A model generated the notes under the pieces. That model saw nothing but the letters and a program-made list of their open reading frames with translations. It searched no databases and was not told where the DNA came from. 64,000 bases of DNA, taken from NCBI GenBank assembly GCA_023079485.1, contig CM041090.1:12721403-12785402 (forward strand), read 5' to 3'. This document shows, one piece after another, positions 48,159 to 62,100 of the stretch. This DNA comes from Archilochus colubris (Eukaryota; Chordata; Aves; Apodiformes; Trochilidae). The stretch's first letter is position 1. Every line of letters starts with the position of its first letter. The translations under genes were made by a program, and so were the position numbers.

Positions 48159-51100
48159 ACAGGAGGTTCTTATTGTGCTACCTATTTTCTGTGCATGAAA
48201 GAAAATGGCCCTTCTTGTCATTGTACCATTTGGTGCTCTTCTTTCTTTTAGGGTCATTGATCATCTATGGTCAGGAATACGGAGATTATCCTTATCCCTT
48301 TGCAGTAGGAAGCCAGGGATGTATGTTTTCAAGCTGTTTATCAAATCCATCAGATATGCTGGGGAGGAGCACACTATTACATTAAAAAATTCAATGCCTG
48401 TTGTGTATCACCACTGCTCACCAAACTGCTTGGGGAAGGATTTTGCACTGTTCCTGGGTGAGCAATACAAATCTGCACCCTTGTCTGTACTGGAGAGGAC
48501 TGTAGGGCAGTTCTGAGGTCCTTCTCCTTTTTTCCTATAGCTTAAAGTGTATTGAATACTGATTAAATTACTATTAAATTATAATTTCTAGTATGATTTT
48601 TACAAGTAGTTTTTTGTCTTTTATTCTGCATCCCTTATTTTACAAGATAAAAACCCCCACAACTTATTCATGCACCTGCCCCAGTAAAGGGTGCAGGAAT
48701 GCGTACAACATGAATGGACAAGCCCTTAATTTACATTCCACATAGAGACTAAGATGGCTACAGTGATACTGGAGGATTTATAGCTTTACCAGGACTATGC
48801 AGCAATGATACCACTGTAATACCATGGAATTATTGCCCTTCTATTGTGCCAAAAAATCAGCAAATAAAAAAGCCACGTTGTTAACACTGCATCATTTTCT
48901 AGTACCATGGTGGTAAAAACTGACTGCTATTATGTATTAGTCCTGCCACTGCTTTTATGTTTGGTAAGGGTATTGCCTTGGTTTTGGAGCTATTACAGTC
49001 TATGGAAATCAATTATATGTACTTGAACTAAGAAGGATTTACTTGGTAACTGTAATGGCTCTGAAAGAGCCATTATGATCTGTCATGTCAAAAAAGCACA
49101 TGTGCCTACAGTAGATACAGAGCTGTGCAAAAAGTTTCATGCATAAAGCAGGGAATTTTTGTTAGCTTCCCAGACAAAACAAAGCAAGCATTTGCTGCTA
49201 AAGTACTTTCACAAGTTTCCGTAATTAATGAAAAGGAGTTCCTGCTATTTCTCTGCCTTGTGCTTTGTTAAAGGAAAGCCTGTGTGTTGTGTGAGAAGGA
49301 ATCAGGGGGAGACATTCTTGAAGAGCCAAATGTGTGAATCACAGTGTTTTGAGGACACAGGAAACCAGTTAAAACAGAAAACAAAAAGGTGAAATACAGA
49401 GAAATGAAGACTTTTTTCAAGTAAAAGAAAGCAAATGTGAGCCTGCTATTGTTGTGTACACCCATGAAAGGGATGTGGTAGCTTTTTGGTAAGAATGAAC
49501 AAATAGGTTACATGCTCCTAACTTTGGTCATGGTATGGATGCATGTACACAATAGTGAACACCTTTGAGTCAGACTGAAGTATAAGTAGGGCCAATGAGA
49601 GTAAGGGTTCCTGTGTCTGTGCTCTAGGATAGATGAGGTAAAAAATCTTAGTTTCCTCATCATCCAGATTGGCAGACTCTACTGCAGAGCACTGTAGCTC
49701 CCTCAGTACTTGTCTATTTAGATGTCCCCTGAAAGAAGACAAGGATGCTGAGGAATTGCACTTGCATTTCTTTTTCTGACCTGGAATCAGGATACAGCCA
49801 GGGAACTAAAAGCATATGGCCCACCTCATGCATATCTACCCAGTTTAACAGACATGGCTGACAAGAGGCTTGGGATGCAGTCACTCTGGAATGAATGCCA
49901 AGGTGTGGTGGGGAGCCCCATGCAACCCAGTCTGAACTGAGGGGATTTTCAGCTTGCACATGAGACAGACACATGTTGAGACACAAGTGCATCAATCACG
50001 CATACAATTGAAAGATAAGCTCAGGTAACACCTGGATCAAGAAGAGAGAAGTCTTTTGACAGAAGCTTTTTGTCACACAGTGCTCACTAAATTATTTCTA
50101 GCTACTTTATTAATTTCTGCCTGTAAAATTTCCTTCATGGGCAAATGAGGGCAAGATGGCTGTTCTGTTTGCAGGTTGGGATGCAGTGGAAGTAAGAGAT
50201 GAATGATCATCTGTAATGATTTTCTGGTGATGGCTGTCTTTAAAGACATGTTTAGGAGATAAGATCTTAGAAATTAATATAGTCAATGCCATATTCTTGC
50301 AGTGAAGTGCAGACATTATTAGTATATTTTCTTTTAAATAAAGCAAAAAAGACATTGAAATGGGTCTACAATTCATAATGCCAGCTGATGTATTACTATT
50401 TTTTTCTACTACAGAACTTCGTTTTATTTGCATATGTACATTGCTTTAAATAATTGTGCCAAAGTTGATTGCAGCACTTTCCCCAAAATAGTCTGTTAAG
50501 GGTGAAGAATGGTGTCCAGTGGTATAGCTTTGTGGTTTGGACGTCACTTGTTTGTTTATTGGTCTAGTTTTCAGTAACAGAGGAATGCTCTTCAAAATGC
50601 AGCAAAAACCTTTCAATCCCAAACGAGCATGTCCAAAAAAAGAAACAGAGATTTTACTTTTAGCTCATCTTTGGATTCACAAGGGACAATAAGGGAGATT
50701 CATTAGGCCATTTGTTACTGTCATCTGCCATGATTCAAAATGAAATACTAAATGTTTCATGGACGCAGAAAAAGAGCAGTATTTGTCTTTGTGTTGGCTA
50801 TGCAAAGACTGTATGGCTTTCAGCCTCCATACAAGAGGTCTGATGGATGAAAGGGGGAAGGGTGGTGCCATCTGAATGATGATGGGCTAATATCATCATC
50901 CTCTTGTCAGCTGTAATAGGCTTTTCCTCACAGAAATAATTCATAAAACCGCTACATTATATTCTATCCCTGACAGGCCCTATCTATCCTGCAACCCAGC
51001 AGGCTCACAACTAATAAGAAAATATGTGGTTCAGGAACCCTGAAAAATTAAACAGGTAGTTTATGAACAATTTGTTTCATGGGGATGTTTATTATGTTTA

Positions 51101-52019
51101 TTAAATATTGAGCATTTAATGTTTTCCCAGTACAGATGATATCATAAAATGCTGACTTAAGCCTCAGTTGTAGTCTTAGAAAGTGGCATTTTATAGCTCT
51201 TGTAGTACCCAGTAAATAACTAAATTGTGGTGGTTTATATGTGTACACAGAACAGAATTTATAGGAAGCGTGTATATTTTTATTGTGTATATGCAGTGTA
51301 TTTAATACATTCATAATAGACACATGCAAACTACCAAAATATTGATCATATTGTTTGGTTTAAAGAAGACAGTACTTCAAAGCCTTGAGTAGGGAAGGTC
51401 AGGGTTTTGTTTTATTGCTTGTATTAAAGGAGAAATACTGAGCTAAGTGTTTGAAGTGTCAAGGGAAAGACTCTGTAGGCTCTAACAATAAGCTTAACCA
51501 GGAATACTGGTTTGAAAGTATAATTTTTATAGAAATTATTTAGACAGGTTGCTATTACAGGAAAACCAGGATGACACTGCTTATGTTAAAGCCAATATCT
51601 GACTGTGCCTTTCTGTGAAACAAGTGAGGGCTGCCAGAGCTTTATCTCCTAACACAGGGCACATTTTCCATTGCCAGACAGTGCAGGATTGAGTTCAGGA
51701 GAAAACCTGGACTGTGCAGAAGAAGTATAATGCACAGCTACGTTCTTGCCATGTCCATACCTTTTTATTACAACTTCTTCCTTCAGAGTTTATTAAATAA
51801 TTGATAGTTCTGCAGCACGGTATGAAAACTGGCAAGTAGAAAACTTCCATTCTTAATGAATATTTAATAATAAATAATGCCTATGATATTAAAAAGCTGT
51901 ATTCCACAGACATATTACAAGAGCATGTGCATGACATGATTTACAGAAAAATTGTACAGATCTTTCATTAAGCCTTTCAGGAATCATAAGTTGTTCTTGC
52001 ATCCTATTCCTGGTAAGAG

Positions 52020-53250
52020 GTAGATTGTAATGAAGAGTAAGATCACTGACTACACAGATAGAAACTGTCTAGAATCAGCATGACTCCTACAATAGGAAAT
52101 TCTGCCTCTCTAACCCGCTGGAGTCCTGTGAAGGTTTCAGTAAGCACATGGATTAAGAGGATACAGAGGACATAATATATTTGGATTTTTGAAAAGCCTT
52201 TGACAGGGCTAGTAAAGAAACCCACTTACCACAGCTATTGAGAAAACGTCTTTTATGGATTGCAAACTTGTTAAAGAATGAGAAGCAAAGGGTAGGGTTT
52301 TTTGGTTGTTTTACAAGATGGATAGTTTCTTTTCAGCAGCAAGGTCCATGAGGGATAGACATTGACACTGATTTTATTGCATATTTTCATCAGTGGCCTG
52401 GAGAAAGAGTGTTCAGTGAAACCCCCAGGTCGGACAGTGATACCAAGCTGTTCTGTGTGGTCAAATGTCACTGCTGTCTGGCTGAAGAAATTTCAAACTG
52501 GGAAGAAAGGTAGCAAATTTGAGCAGAAAAAGAAGATGGCAAATGAGCTTAAGTGTAGATGAATTTAAGGCAATGTATCTGAGAACAATAATCTGAGCTG
52601 TGATGCTGAAATCAGAATGACCATTCAGAACTCAGGAATGGCATCTTGGAGACATCCCTGGAAAGTCTGTGAGGTCACAAGCTCAGTTGGCAGTAGCAGT
52701 GAAAACCAGCAAAATGCAGGATATCATCAGAAACAGGTTTTAGAAAAAGATAGAAGTTATGTATTTATTGGTAGGTAAAAATGTGGCTCTGCCCATAGTT
52801 TTAGTTCTGTGTGCAGTTCCAGTCTCCATGTCTCAAGTGAGATGCCATGAAATTGAAGGAAAAACAGAGAAGGCAGTTACAATAAATGAGAAGATGAATA
52901 AACTACATATGGAGAGGCTAAAAGTCTAGGATTGAAAAGATTGCTGAGGACAACTGTGGTCAAATCTTATTACCAACTGGATAGTATGAGTGTGGAACTG
53001 ATTCACATATTCCACACAATAAGAGCAAGCACTGCTCACTAAAACCTATAAGGTGCCATATAAAAACAATAAAGGAAATTACTTCTTTGTGCAGGGAGTA
53101 GATAACTTCAGAAGCTTTCTTCCACAGAAAGCAGACAGCATAAACAGGTCCCGAAAAGAATTAGGACAGCAGCAGGTCCACAAATAACTCTTACAAACAC
53201 TAAATGGGGTACCTTCTCATATCCCTAATCCCTAAAAGTTCTGGACACTG
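52020..53250 (+). mobile_element. Ancient CR1-superfamily LINE remnant, 1.2 kb
   Basis: Successive blocks follow CR1 ORF2: tatttggatttttgaaaagcctttgacaggg (the LDFxKAFD motif), cagtggcctggagaaaga, ccccaggtcggacagtgataccaagctg (the DDTK region), gctgaagaaatttcaaactgggaag, aatttaaggcaatgtat, and a tail with ggcagttacaataaatgagaag and agaagctttcttccacagaaagcag. Frames are broken throughout. It is much older than the copy at 9091. Confidence 0.75.
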
Positions 53251-55656
53251 GGAGAATATGAGGGCAAGAGTAGAACATTGTGGGCTTGTGTGTTGTCCCT
53301 AACAGTGTCTCCCACTCTACTATCAGAGGGAGAATACTGGGCTACATTGACCATGAATCTAAAATGGTTCAGTTCTTCTAAAGTTATTAATGTGTCTTAA
53401 TTTTGTTGCACATGTCTGATTTTCTTCTCATTTGTTCCAGTTTTGCACTGGTATAGTTTCAAAGACTTTCATGTTTTTTCTCCTACTTTGTATCTGTACA
53501 TATAAAAGGTGGAATGGGTCTCCTCTCTTTCATATATATGCAGTTTAAAAACTTCTACTCATACCCATACATACAGAGCACAAATCCTGAAAATAAATAA
53601 AGGAAAACATGTCAGAATAAAGACACCAAAAGCTTCAACTCAGTGGCTTAAGCTTGAAAAGCAATGTACTTGTAAAAAAAAACCTTGCCATTTCTTTCAT
53701 TTTTCACTAAAAAATGTTTGTTTATTCTTTGTTTATACAAAGGCTTGGCATGCACAATACTTCTTTTGAACTTGAAGTGTAAACAATAAGAGCTGTTTCC
53801 GTCTGCTTCACCCCCAACTCAAACATCTTTAATTTTTTTCCCTAATACAGCTGGAAAAAAAATCTCTTGTTAGATGAAATCTTGGTGATGAATTTTTCAA
53901 ATAGAAAAAATGAGAAAAAAAAAAAGTAATTTATTATTAACTATGAGCCACGTGGCTACCTTGATGCCTCTGGATCACAGAAACTCATTTCTGCAACAAT
54001 TCCTACCAGAAACAACCCAGTTATAATAGTGGGCTCTCAGGGTGCCCGTCCTCTTCCAAAAGAAAATAATTTACTTTATCTATTGAGAGGGCAGGATGTT
54101 GATAAGACACATCTGGGATTCTAGTTCCAGACTCCATTTCACAATTTAATTTTCTTTTTTTTTAATGGAATTTCAACTCCTGCTAAAAGTTGGGTAGGAC
54201 CTGTATTGGCCTTTCTCCCATGGCAAGTCCCATTTCTGAATTAATGGCTTGCTGCTGATTTAAGGTGACTTTTTTTGGCAGTGGGGACACCTCTTCAGCT
54301 GCATGTGCAGAAATTTGTGCCTTGTAGTATGCTCCGGATGATGTTTGATCTGATGGGCTCTGATGTATTAGAGGCTCATGTTGTGCTGTGTCACTGATTT
54401 AAAGAAATACCATTTTCATTGGCAGGCATTTGGAAGCAGTTAATTACCCATGGAGGGCATGTACAGCTGTTGCTTGTGTATGGAAACAGAGGATAAATTA
54501 GATTTAATTGGTTTGGTATCATGAAGAATGTGGCATTTATTTTATTATAGTTTTTTAAAGTAAGCTATTTGATTTTACTTTTTATCTTTTATTTTTTATC
54601 TTATCTTTTTTTTTTTTTTAAATACTTGGCCAAAATTCACTTGAAACTAAAAATTCCAAAGGAAACAAAAGATAAGGATGTTCGTTTGCCTTGTTAGAAG
54701 TTTACAGGATCAGAGGTGAAACAGATAAATTGCACTAATTAATTATTAAATTAAATATTGTTGCAGCCAGCTCCCAAATATGCCTTGTACAGTACCTGCT
54801 TATCTTTTTTTGAAGAAATTCTAAGTCCAGATTTCAGCAGGGAATGTGGTTTAAATTATTAAATAATTGTTAATAAATATTTGCTTGTGTAATTTTATTG
54901 GACTTACTGATGCAAAGTGATAGTGAAGAGAAAAACAATTATATCTTCATGTGAGATGTAAATATATTCTATAAGTACAAACCAAATTCTATTGCAATAT
55001 ATCTACAAAACATTGATATTAAACAGCTAATGTTGGACTGGATTCTGCTCCCAGTTTTCCTGAACAAAGAATAAAGTTATATACCTCTATTGCCTTAGAT
55101 ATTAGTGCCAGCATAACATAGAGAAAAATTTAGTTCCACATGTCCTTAGCATTTAGCTCATTAATGTTTTTGAAAAACCTCCTTTTTAAGAGGTGCTGTC
55201 CATGTACAAAGTGTTAGTATGGTGTTGTACCTATTAAGCCTTATAAATAAACATCTTTCTACATTACTGTCAATTTAATGTTCACTTTCTAATTATTTAA
55301 TGTGAATAAATTCAATATAATCTGCATTCATGCAGTGCTCTTTTTTCAAAGGCGGGTTCTGTAGCCCTTTAAAAAATACTTCAAACTAATATTTGTGATG
55401 TAATGCTAGGTTTATTTTTCATATTCACAATTAAAGAAAAAAATATCTGGCTGCATACTGAGTAGCTGCATGTCATGCTGCATGCAGGGAGATGGATGTT
55501 AAAACACTGGGGGGAAAAATAGTTTAAAACTATTCTGAATACAAACATTTCCTAGTTGATTAAAGAGAGCAGTTGTATTTTGCCTTCATGTTATATCTCC
55601 TTTCACAAATATTTAGAATTTTTCTTTTAAGAGTAGTATCTTATAAATTATTAAAA
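53251..55656. other. AT-rich DNA, no gene seen
   Basis: A- and T-runs occur (for example 54608-54619). The segment 54190-54480 has a more mixed composition and is free of stop-rich low complexity. It could be a conserved non-coding element but shows no coding frame. Confidence 0.4.
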
Positions 55657-56148
55657 TGAAGGAAGGAAGGAAGGAAGGAAGGAAGGAAGGAAGGAAGGAA
55701 GGAAGGAAGGAAGGAAGGAAGGAAGGAAGGAAGGAAGGAAGGAGGGAAGGAAGGAGGGAAGGAAGGAGGGAAGGAAGGAAGGAAGGAAGGAGGGAAGGAA
55801 GGAGGGAAGGAAGGAGGGAAGGAAGGAGGGAAGGAAGGAGGGAAGGAAGGAGGGAAGGAAGGAGGGAAGGAAGGAGGGAAGGAAGGAGGGAAGGAAGGAA
55901 GGAAGGAAGGAAGGAAGGAAGGAAGGAAGGAAGGAAGGAAGGAAGGAAGGAAGGAAGGAAGGAAAGGAAGGAAGGAAGGAAGGAAGGAAGGAAGGAAGGA
56001 AGGAAGGAAGGAAGGAAGGAAGGAAGGAAGGAAGGAAGGAAGGAAGGAAGGAAAAGGAAGGAAGGAAGGAAGGAAGGAAGGAAGGAAGGAAGGAAGGAAG
56101 GAAGGAAGGAAGGAAGGAAGGAAGGAAGGAAGGAAGGAAGGAAGGAAA
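55657..56148. repeat. (GGAA)n array with 12-bp GGAGGGAAGGAA sub-block
   Basis: Nearly 500 bp of tandem GGAA. Between about 55741 and 55895 the unit becomes a 12-mer, GGAGGGAAGGAA: three copies, a plain GGAA spacer, then about nine more. The rest is plain GGAA except for two slips (an extra A near 55965, extra AA near 56053). All purine on the plus strand. The 173-codon Lys-Glu-Gly-Arg frame across it is a by-product of a four-base unit having no stop codon. Confidence 0.98.
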
Positions 56149-59100
56149 GCTTGTTTAAATATTTTTATTTTTTATAGACAGGGCCAAACCCATCCCTCTG
56201 ATGGCTAAAATAAATTCTACATATAAAGTTCAGTGATTTCATGTCTTACAAAACCAGCACTGGAACAGAACCTCTGAGCCTCCGGAAAACACCAGAACCA
56301 GAGAGTTCTTTTGGCTAGCTAAAATTGTTCACTCCACTACCCAGTGAGAGAGAGCAATGTCAGCTGCTTCCTTTACCAGTGTAGAAGTCAAAGGGGTGTA
56401 AAGTATAAAGTAAATGTTTCAGAGTGGGAAACAGTTTCAGACAGATGCTGTATATTATTACTGAATTAGAAAAGGAAGTAAAATTTTAATAAAAGCCTAA
56501 GTTTAGCACATGTAGGTCCAGTATTTGATCAGCTTTTTGAAATTACTCATATTGAGAGACAAGTGTACTCTATAAAGTAAAAATGACCTCTTGATGATAA
56601 ACACTACATTGTACAGAAAGTTTGTATAAACACAATTAATATGGGATTGCTTATTGAAACCATAAACTGATGACAGATATTTTCATTGAGAGCATTTCTG
56701 TATATCAGAACGTTGTGGAAAAAACACACTGTGTAGCTCTACTAATTTGCTTTGTTTACCTTTTTGGAAAAAAATCTCAGATACACTTAGTAAAAGCAGT
56801 GTGTACCTGTCAGCAGAGCAGCCTTTAGCATTTATTCACCACCTATTCTGCACAGCACATGACTGGAGCAGCTGGCAGACACATTCAGGGAAACAACTGG
56901 TCCCTGTCAACACCACCCAACCTTCTGAGGCCAAGCAGGCACTTAGAAAGTCACAAATAAAGACCAGGGTTTTGTTTTGCCAATAGCCTGGTGTGTTTCC
57001 CCCTCCTCTTTTGTTCAGATTGTGCAACACCATTAAAGGAACCTGGTTAGAACAAAGGAATAGGGATCACTGTAACAATTATTCCAGAAATGAAAATGCC
57101 TAACAAAAAACAAACCCCAAAATCAGGAAAATAATGCCAGGTGAAGATGAATACACATCCGCTGGGAACAATTACATAGCAGATGCATCAAAAAAATCAT
57201 TATCAACGTATAATTTGACATGTTCCTAGTAATGTTATTCATTGCATTTACAAATAATTCATCACAGGTGTTGTGAACTAAAATGGCATACAAGATCCTT
57301 ATGTTATTCACTGGGACAAGAGGAAATGTCCACTTTGTAAACACACATTGCATCCAATTTTATAAAATGCTTTTTTCTTTTGTTGTGTAAATCCTTCTGC
57401 CATGCCGGATAAATTAGATATTGGGAAATTGCTTTCTTTCCAAAACATACTTACTCTCACTAAAGGAGTGGTAAATATTCTATTATTTTACTTTTATTTT
57501 CTACTTCTCTTCTTTTTCTCAAAAACAAAGCACTTGATTTTACAGCCTCTTGTTTGTGTTCTTAGTTTCCCTGATTTCATTTACTGCTGGTGTACTTCTA
57601 ATGCTGCAGATCTTCTGCCTTTGAGCTCATTTTTAATAATCAGGTCATCTGGCAGGGGCAAGTCCTGTTCATTCAAGTATAGCACCATTATTTTAAATAG
57701 AAATGTATATGCATGAATGAATGGAGCAGGGATTGATGAAGGGTATTTTTTCTATAACCCAGCTCAAGGAAAATCTCTTATTTAAACTTTTGTTTGTTGG
57801 CTCAGGGTTAATTCTGAAATGAAGTTACGGGGAATTTTACTTGTGTAAGTAGTACAAAATCCAGTCATCACTAGAAAGTGACAAAAGGCAACATTTCATT
57901 CCAGGTCAGATCTCATAAATAATTACAAAATAAATACAGTTACATTTCTCTGGTAGTCTAAAATTAATCAAATAGATTAAATGTATTTAAGCTTTATTGT
58001 AATAGTGTAGCAATAATTTATTAATCCTTGATACCAGCGAGAGGTCCAGCAGCACTGTCCTAATCCTAGTGTGCTCTGTCAAATAGAGCCCTTGAGCATA
58101 TTTATAATTATGAACACACCCTTGAAAAAGAGTTAATTAATAGTTTGTTCTAGCTTGGGTAATATACATTCCAATAATTTCTTTTGCCTGGAATTTCAGA
58201 TTACTGATGTAAAGAACACTGAATTTTTTTTAAGTAGTTTTTAAATTTCAGAATAATTCCTTCATATTTGAGCCAAATTATTCCTTGTTCCTTGTTATGA
58301 CTTCTCCTCCCTGCATTTGACCACCACACCAGATGCCAGACAGACATGGAATAGCAGTGCACAGTTTTGCATCCATATTGTAAATTTTGTAATCATGAGG
58401 CTAAAGAATGATGTTCAGCCTCTGGATGAGAAATATTGCATGAAAAGAGGAGAAGATTCTGATGGAGTGAAACTCCCACCTCCTTTGAAACAAATATATC
58501 TTTTGAGGCATGAGGCATCTTTCTCAGCTTCAGTGCACTGAAACCAATGTTCTTGCCTGGACAATTGCACAAACTACCAAACTATTGCTTTGGTGGAGGT
58601 AAGATGCCTTCATTGACATTTCCTCAGGGAAGTGTTTTAATTGTGGGGACTTGTTCCTTTCACCTCCCATTCTTATCCTTTTAAAGAGAAGGGTCATGAA
58701 TCTATTTTGAGGTACATATTTCAGACTAAGATTCCTCAGTGGAAGAAAATAGGTAGGTACTTCCTTCTAAGGCAGAAAAACATTGATGGAAAAAGGTTTG
58801 ATTTCAGAGAAACTACCCTTTATGATGAGGGATGTGTACTTGCATACAACACATCAGAAAGACGAAGTGTTTGCTTTAGGCTTGTGGTCTCCTCTAATGT
58901 AGCTGTACAGCACTGTCACATCCTGGCAGTAGGTTCTTCAGGTAAGAACTTGAAAAAAATTATGAAAGAATGGGTGGCAATTGAAAACTATCTTCAGAAC
59001 TTCTCCTCTGCTGCCTGGGACTGACAGTCACCTGTTCATGTCTGTCAACTAAATAACATTCAACTACTGCAACTACCAACCTGACCTCCTGCTATAGTTA

Positions 59101-62100
59101 GTCAGGCTATGACACCTCCTCCCTGCAGTTGTGGGAAGTTTCTGAAGCTGAGGGCAGGAGACAATGACTTGAAATAAGCAATGCTGGCTTTCCAGGGGCC
59201 TGTGGACTCTTAGCAATCATGAAGATGTTGGGAAAACCTTGCAATTTTTTCTACCTGTCTTAGGGAACAGAGTGATGCTACTATATGATCTTTTCTTTAT
59301 TTCAGGAAAGGAATGGCTACTGCCTTCAAATATCCCTTCTTATTTAGAGTTTGGTTTTGAAAGAGAACCATCAGACAGTGGGAAAAGGTTACTCTAAATT
59401 ATTTTATGTACAAAACACTATAAATTAATACATTGATGCTGTAAGACAAGCCCATTATAAGTTAAACAGGATTTTTAAAAAAAAGATTCAATGGTTAACC
59501 AAAATCTTAGAAATAGCACAGATCAGTGTAGAGAAAAATGGAAACTTTGGTCATGAGATCTCCAATAGGTTTCGCTCATATATTATATTCTTTTCTAGCA
59601 TAGCAAGCTATTCTCATGCACAGCCACTATTTTTACCTGCTGAAGTCGGCCACAGTCCAGAAACATGCTGTCTGGCAGCAGGACCAAGATCCAGTTTTAA
59701 GATACTAAATCACAAAGAACATTTATGTAAGTCTCCAAGGCCACTCATGCAAGCCTCCCTCTCTACTGAAATCTCTCATGAAATAAAGGAAGCACCCTAT
59801 CTCTTAGAGGAACTGTGTCAAATCATCCCATCTTTCCTGTTTACAGGGGAAACTACCAGCCTGTGTTGGGGTACAGTGTAGGATAGCTACAACAGTGTGA
59901 GATAGCTAATTTAAGGAAAGAAAAAAATGGAAAAAGAAAAAAGGTGGGAAGGGAAGGGAAGGGCAGGGCAGAAAGAAAAGAGAGAGAGAGGGAGAGAAAA
60001 ACCCAAACAGCTGGACCAGATTTCTCTTTGTGAACATTCTTGCATTCCCAGTTCTCCTTTGCATTACTTGTCAGTTTTACTTTTAGTTTATGCGTGTAGA
60101 GATTTTTTGGTGTGGAGATATGCAGCGACATAACACTAGTTGCACAATAGCAAAGGTATTTGCTATCGACTGTTCACCACCTAGTACAGGTATTTTTTGT
60201 CTGTTTGTTACAACTATTTTAGCCAATGAAATAAATGCCAGTGTTTTAACGTGGACAACCTATGAAGATTCTATGAAATCTCTTTTTTATATTGTTTATT
60301 AAATGCACTTGCAAATATGCATATTTACAGAAGTCAAGTTTATTCAAGGATATTATAAAATGGTGAAATATGCTGCATATGTACCCAAAAGGACTAATTT
60401 TGCCAGTTCCAGTGGTATGGCAAAGAACTCCTTTAGGGGTCACACAATAACCCTTTTATTCCATGTGCTGTTCTCTATAATAGTGTAACTCAGCAAATTA
60501 TGTATATTGCCACTCCATATACTTGTCTGGAAGCAGAAGAAAACATTCATTAAAATTCTCATCGTGCTTTCAGTATTTTTCTTCAGTATATTTCAAATAA
60601 ATAAATTAATGAAATGGAGGGAGAAATGGGGTATAAACTAACATTATGGTTTCATTATAAGCATTGCAATTACTACAAAACTCTTTTTCCCTCTAACTCA
60701 TCATCTACAACAAAGCTATCATTATATTTGCATGTTTTATACTGTAACTACTTGAGGGCAGTGTGTCAGTAAGCATCAGTTTCTAAGTGACTAGAGTTAA
60801 AATCATTCTTAATAAATCTTCCACTGAATCTTTTAACATCTGTGTTATACAATAGTGCATAAAGTGTCATCTTTTATACTTAAAAAAACCCTAATCAAGT
60901 CTCAGCTTAAGGCTTTGTGAACTTACACAATCATTTAGAATTAAAAAATACAGCCACAGGACAGTGACATTTTTCTAAGCAATATAGATAAAGAAGGTAA
61001 AAACAAAGTGACTGCTCATACAAATAGCTGAAGTGTATGAAGGCAATTAATTTGGTTTATGTTTTTATCATTCTTGCATAGAAAAGACTTCATTTATATT
61101 GGTACGAAAGGCATTACAATAAAAAGAGAATGAAGGAAATTAAACAAAATCAGGGGACTTCCTATTTACACATCCTCTTCCCACCCTCATTTTCCCAAAT
61201 CATATCTGCCTGCAAGCCCACATAAACATCCTGCCAGCACTTCCCCCACAGGTAGAGTGACCTCCTCCTGGATGTGAGGAGTGACGTCAGCTGCAAGTTC
61301 TGCACCATTTGGCTTATTCCTTTTAATTTTGCAGTTGTGGACAGTAACGTTATCTGCCAGTTCTTATGCCAGAAGACTTTTTTTTTTTTTTTTTTTTTTT
61401 GTCCTTGCACAATAGCACAAAACTTGTATGCAAGCTCCTCGATGTTTGTAAGCAGTTCCACAGTTCCTCAAATTTATTTGCTATGATTTTTTATAACCTT
61501 CTTCTTGTGCTTAAAACTGCAAACACGGGGTAGACAAATCATTCCTGGCAATCAGTTTTTGGATTACAATGCAGTAAGCATTTCTACTGGGTCGGATATC
61601 TACAGCAAAACAAATATGGTGTGCTTATAAATGGACAAGAAGTCAGCACTCTATTTTATGCTTCATGATATACAATAACCACAGATATATTGGAATCTAT
61701 TTCTACCAGGCCAGTTTAGCAGAACTATTTTAGGTGGTATATCATACAATACTCCTAATAGGTCTCGTTTGTGTGTTTCCTGTTGTTTTGCCAGAAGAGT
61801 TCTCCTAATTCAGTTTTATGTTGTTTCTCCTGAGGTAGATGATTTGAGCAAATGAGTTCCTAGGGACACATTTCTGTATCCTGGTAGTTGTGGTCACTAG
61901 AATATTTAGTGCCAGCTCAACATAAGTAATATAGTCTAAGAATTCCATTTCTATATAGAAAGGACATATCTGGGCCTCCTGGATTTCCTTTTCAGTGGTA
62001 GAAAATTGTCATTAGAAAAAGGACAGAGACTGCCTAAGCCAATGGATATATGTGAATCCAAAGTATCTGACTGAGCTCTGAGGATATAAAAATAAAACCC

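Larger units (their letters stand above)
39001..52019. other. Long AT-rich stretch, no gene seen
   Basis: Thirteen kilobases with only simple repeats (43024, 47000, 48117) and short ORFs. The ORFs at 45296-45565 and 45801-46142 (both minus, 89 and 113 codons) lie close together but in different frames, and I find no family signature. No RNA gene is recognised. Confidence 0.5.

Noticed and set aside
55656..56177. 173-codon ORF of Lys-Glu-Gly-Arg repeats
   Set aside because: Pure consequence of a GGAA tandem repeat without stop codons; no flanking gene structure.
58641..59024. 127-codon plus-strand ORF
   Set aside because: No domain, signal or repeat; a few ORFs of this length are expected in six frames of 64 kb at this base composition.
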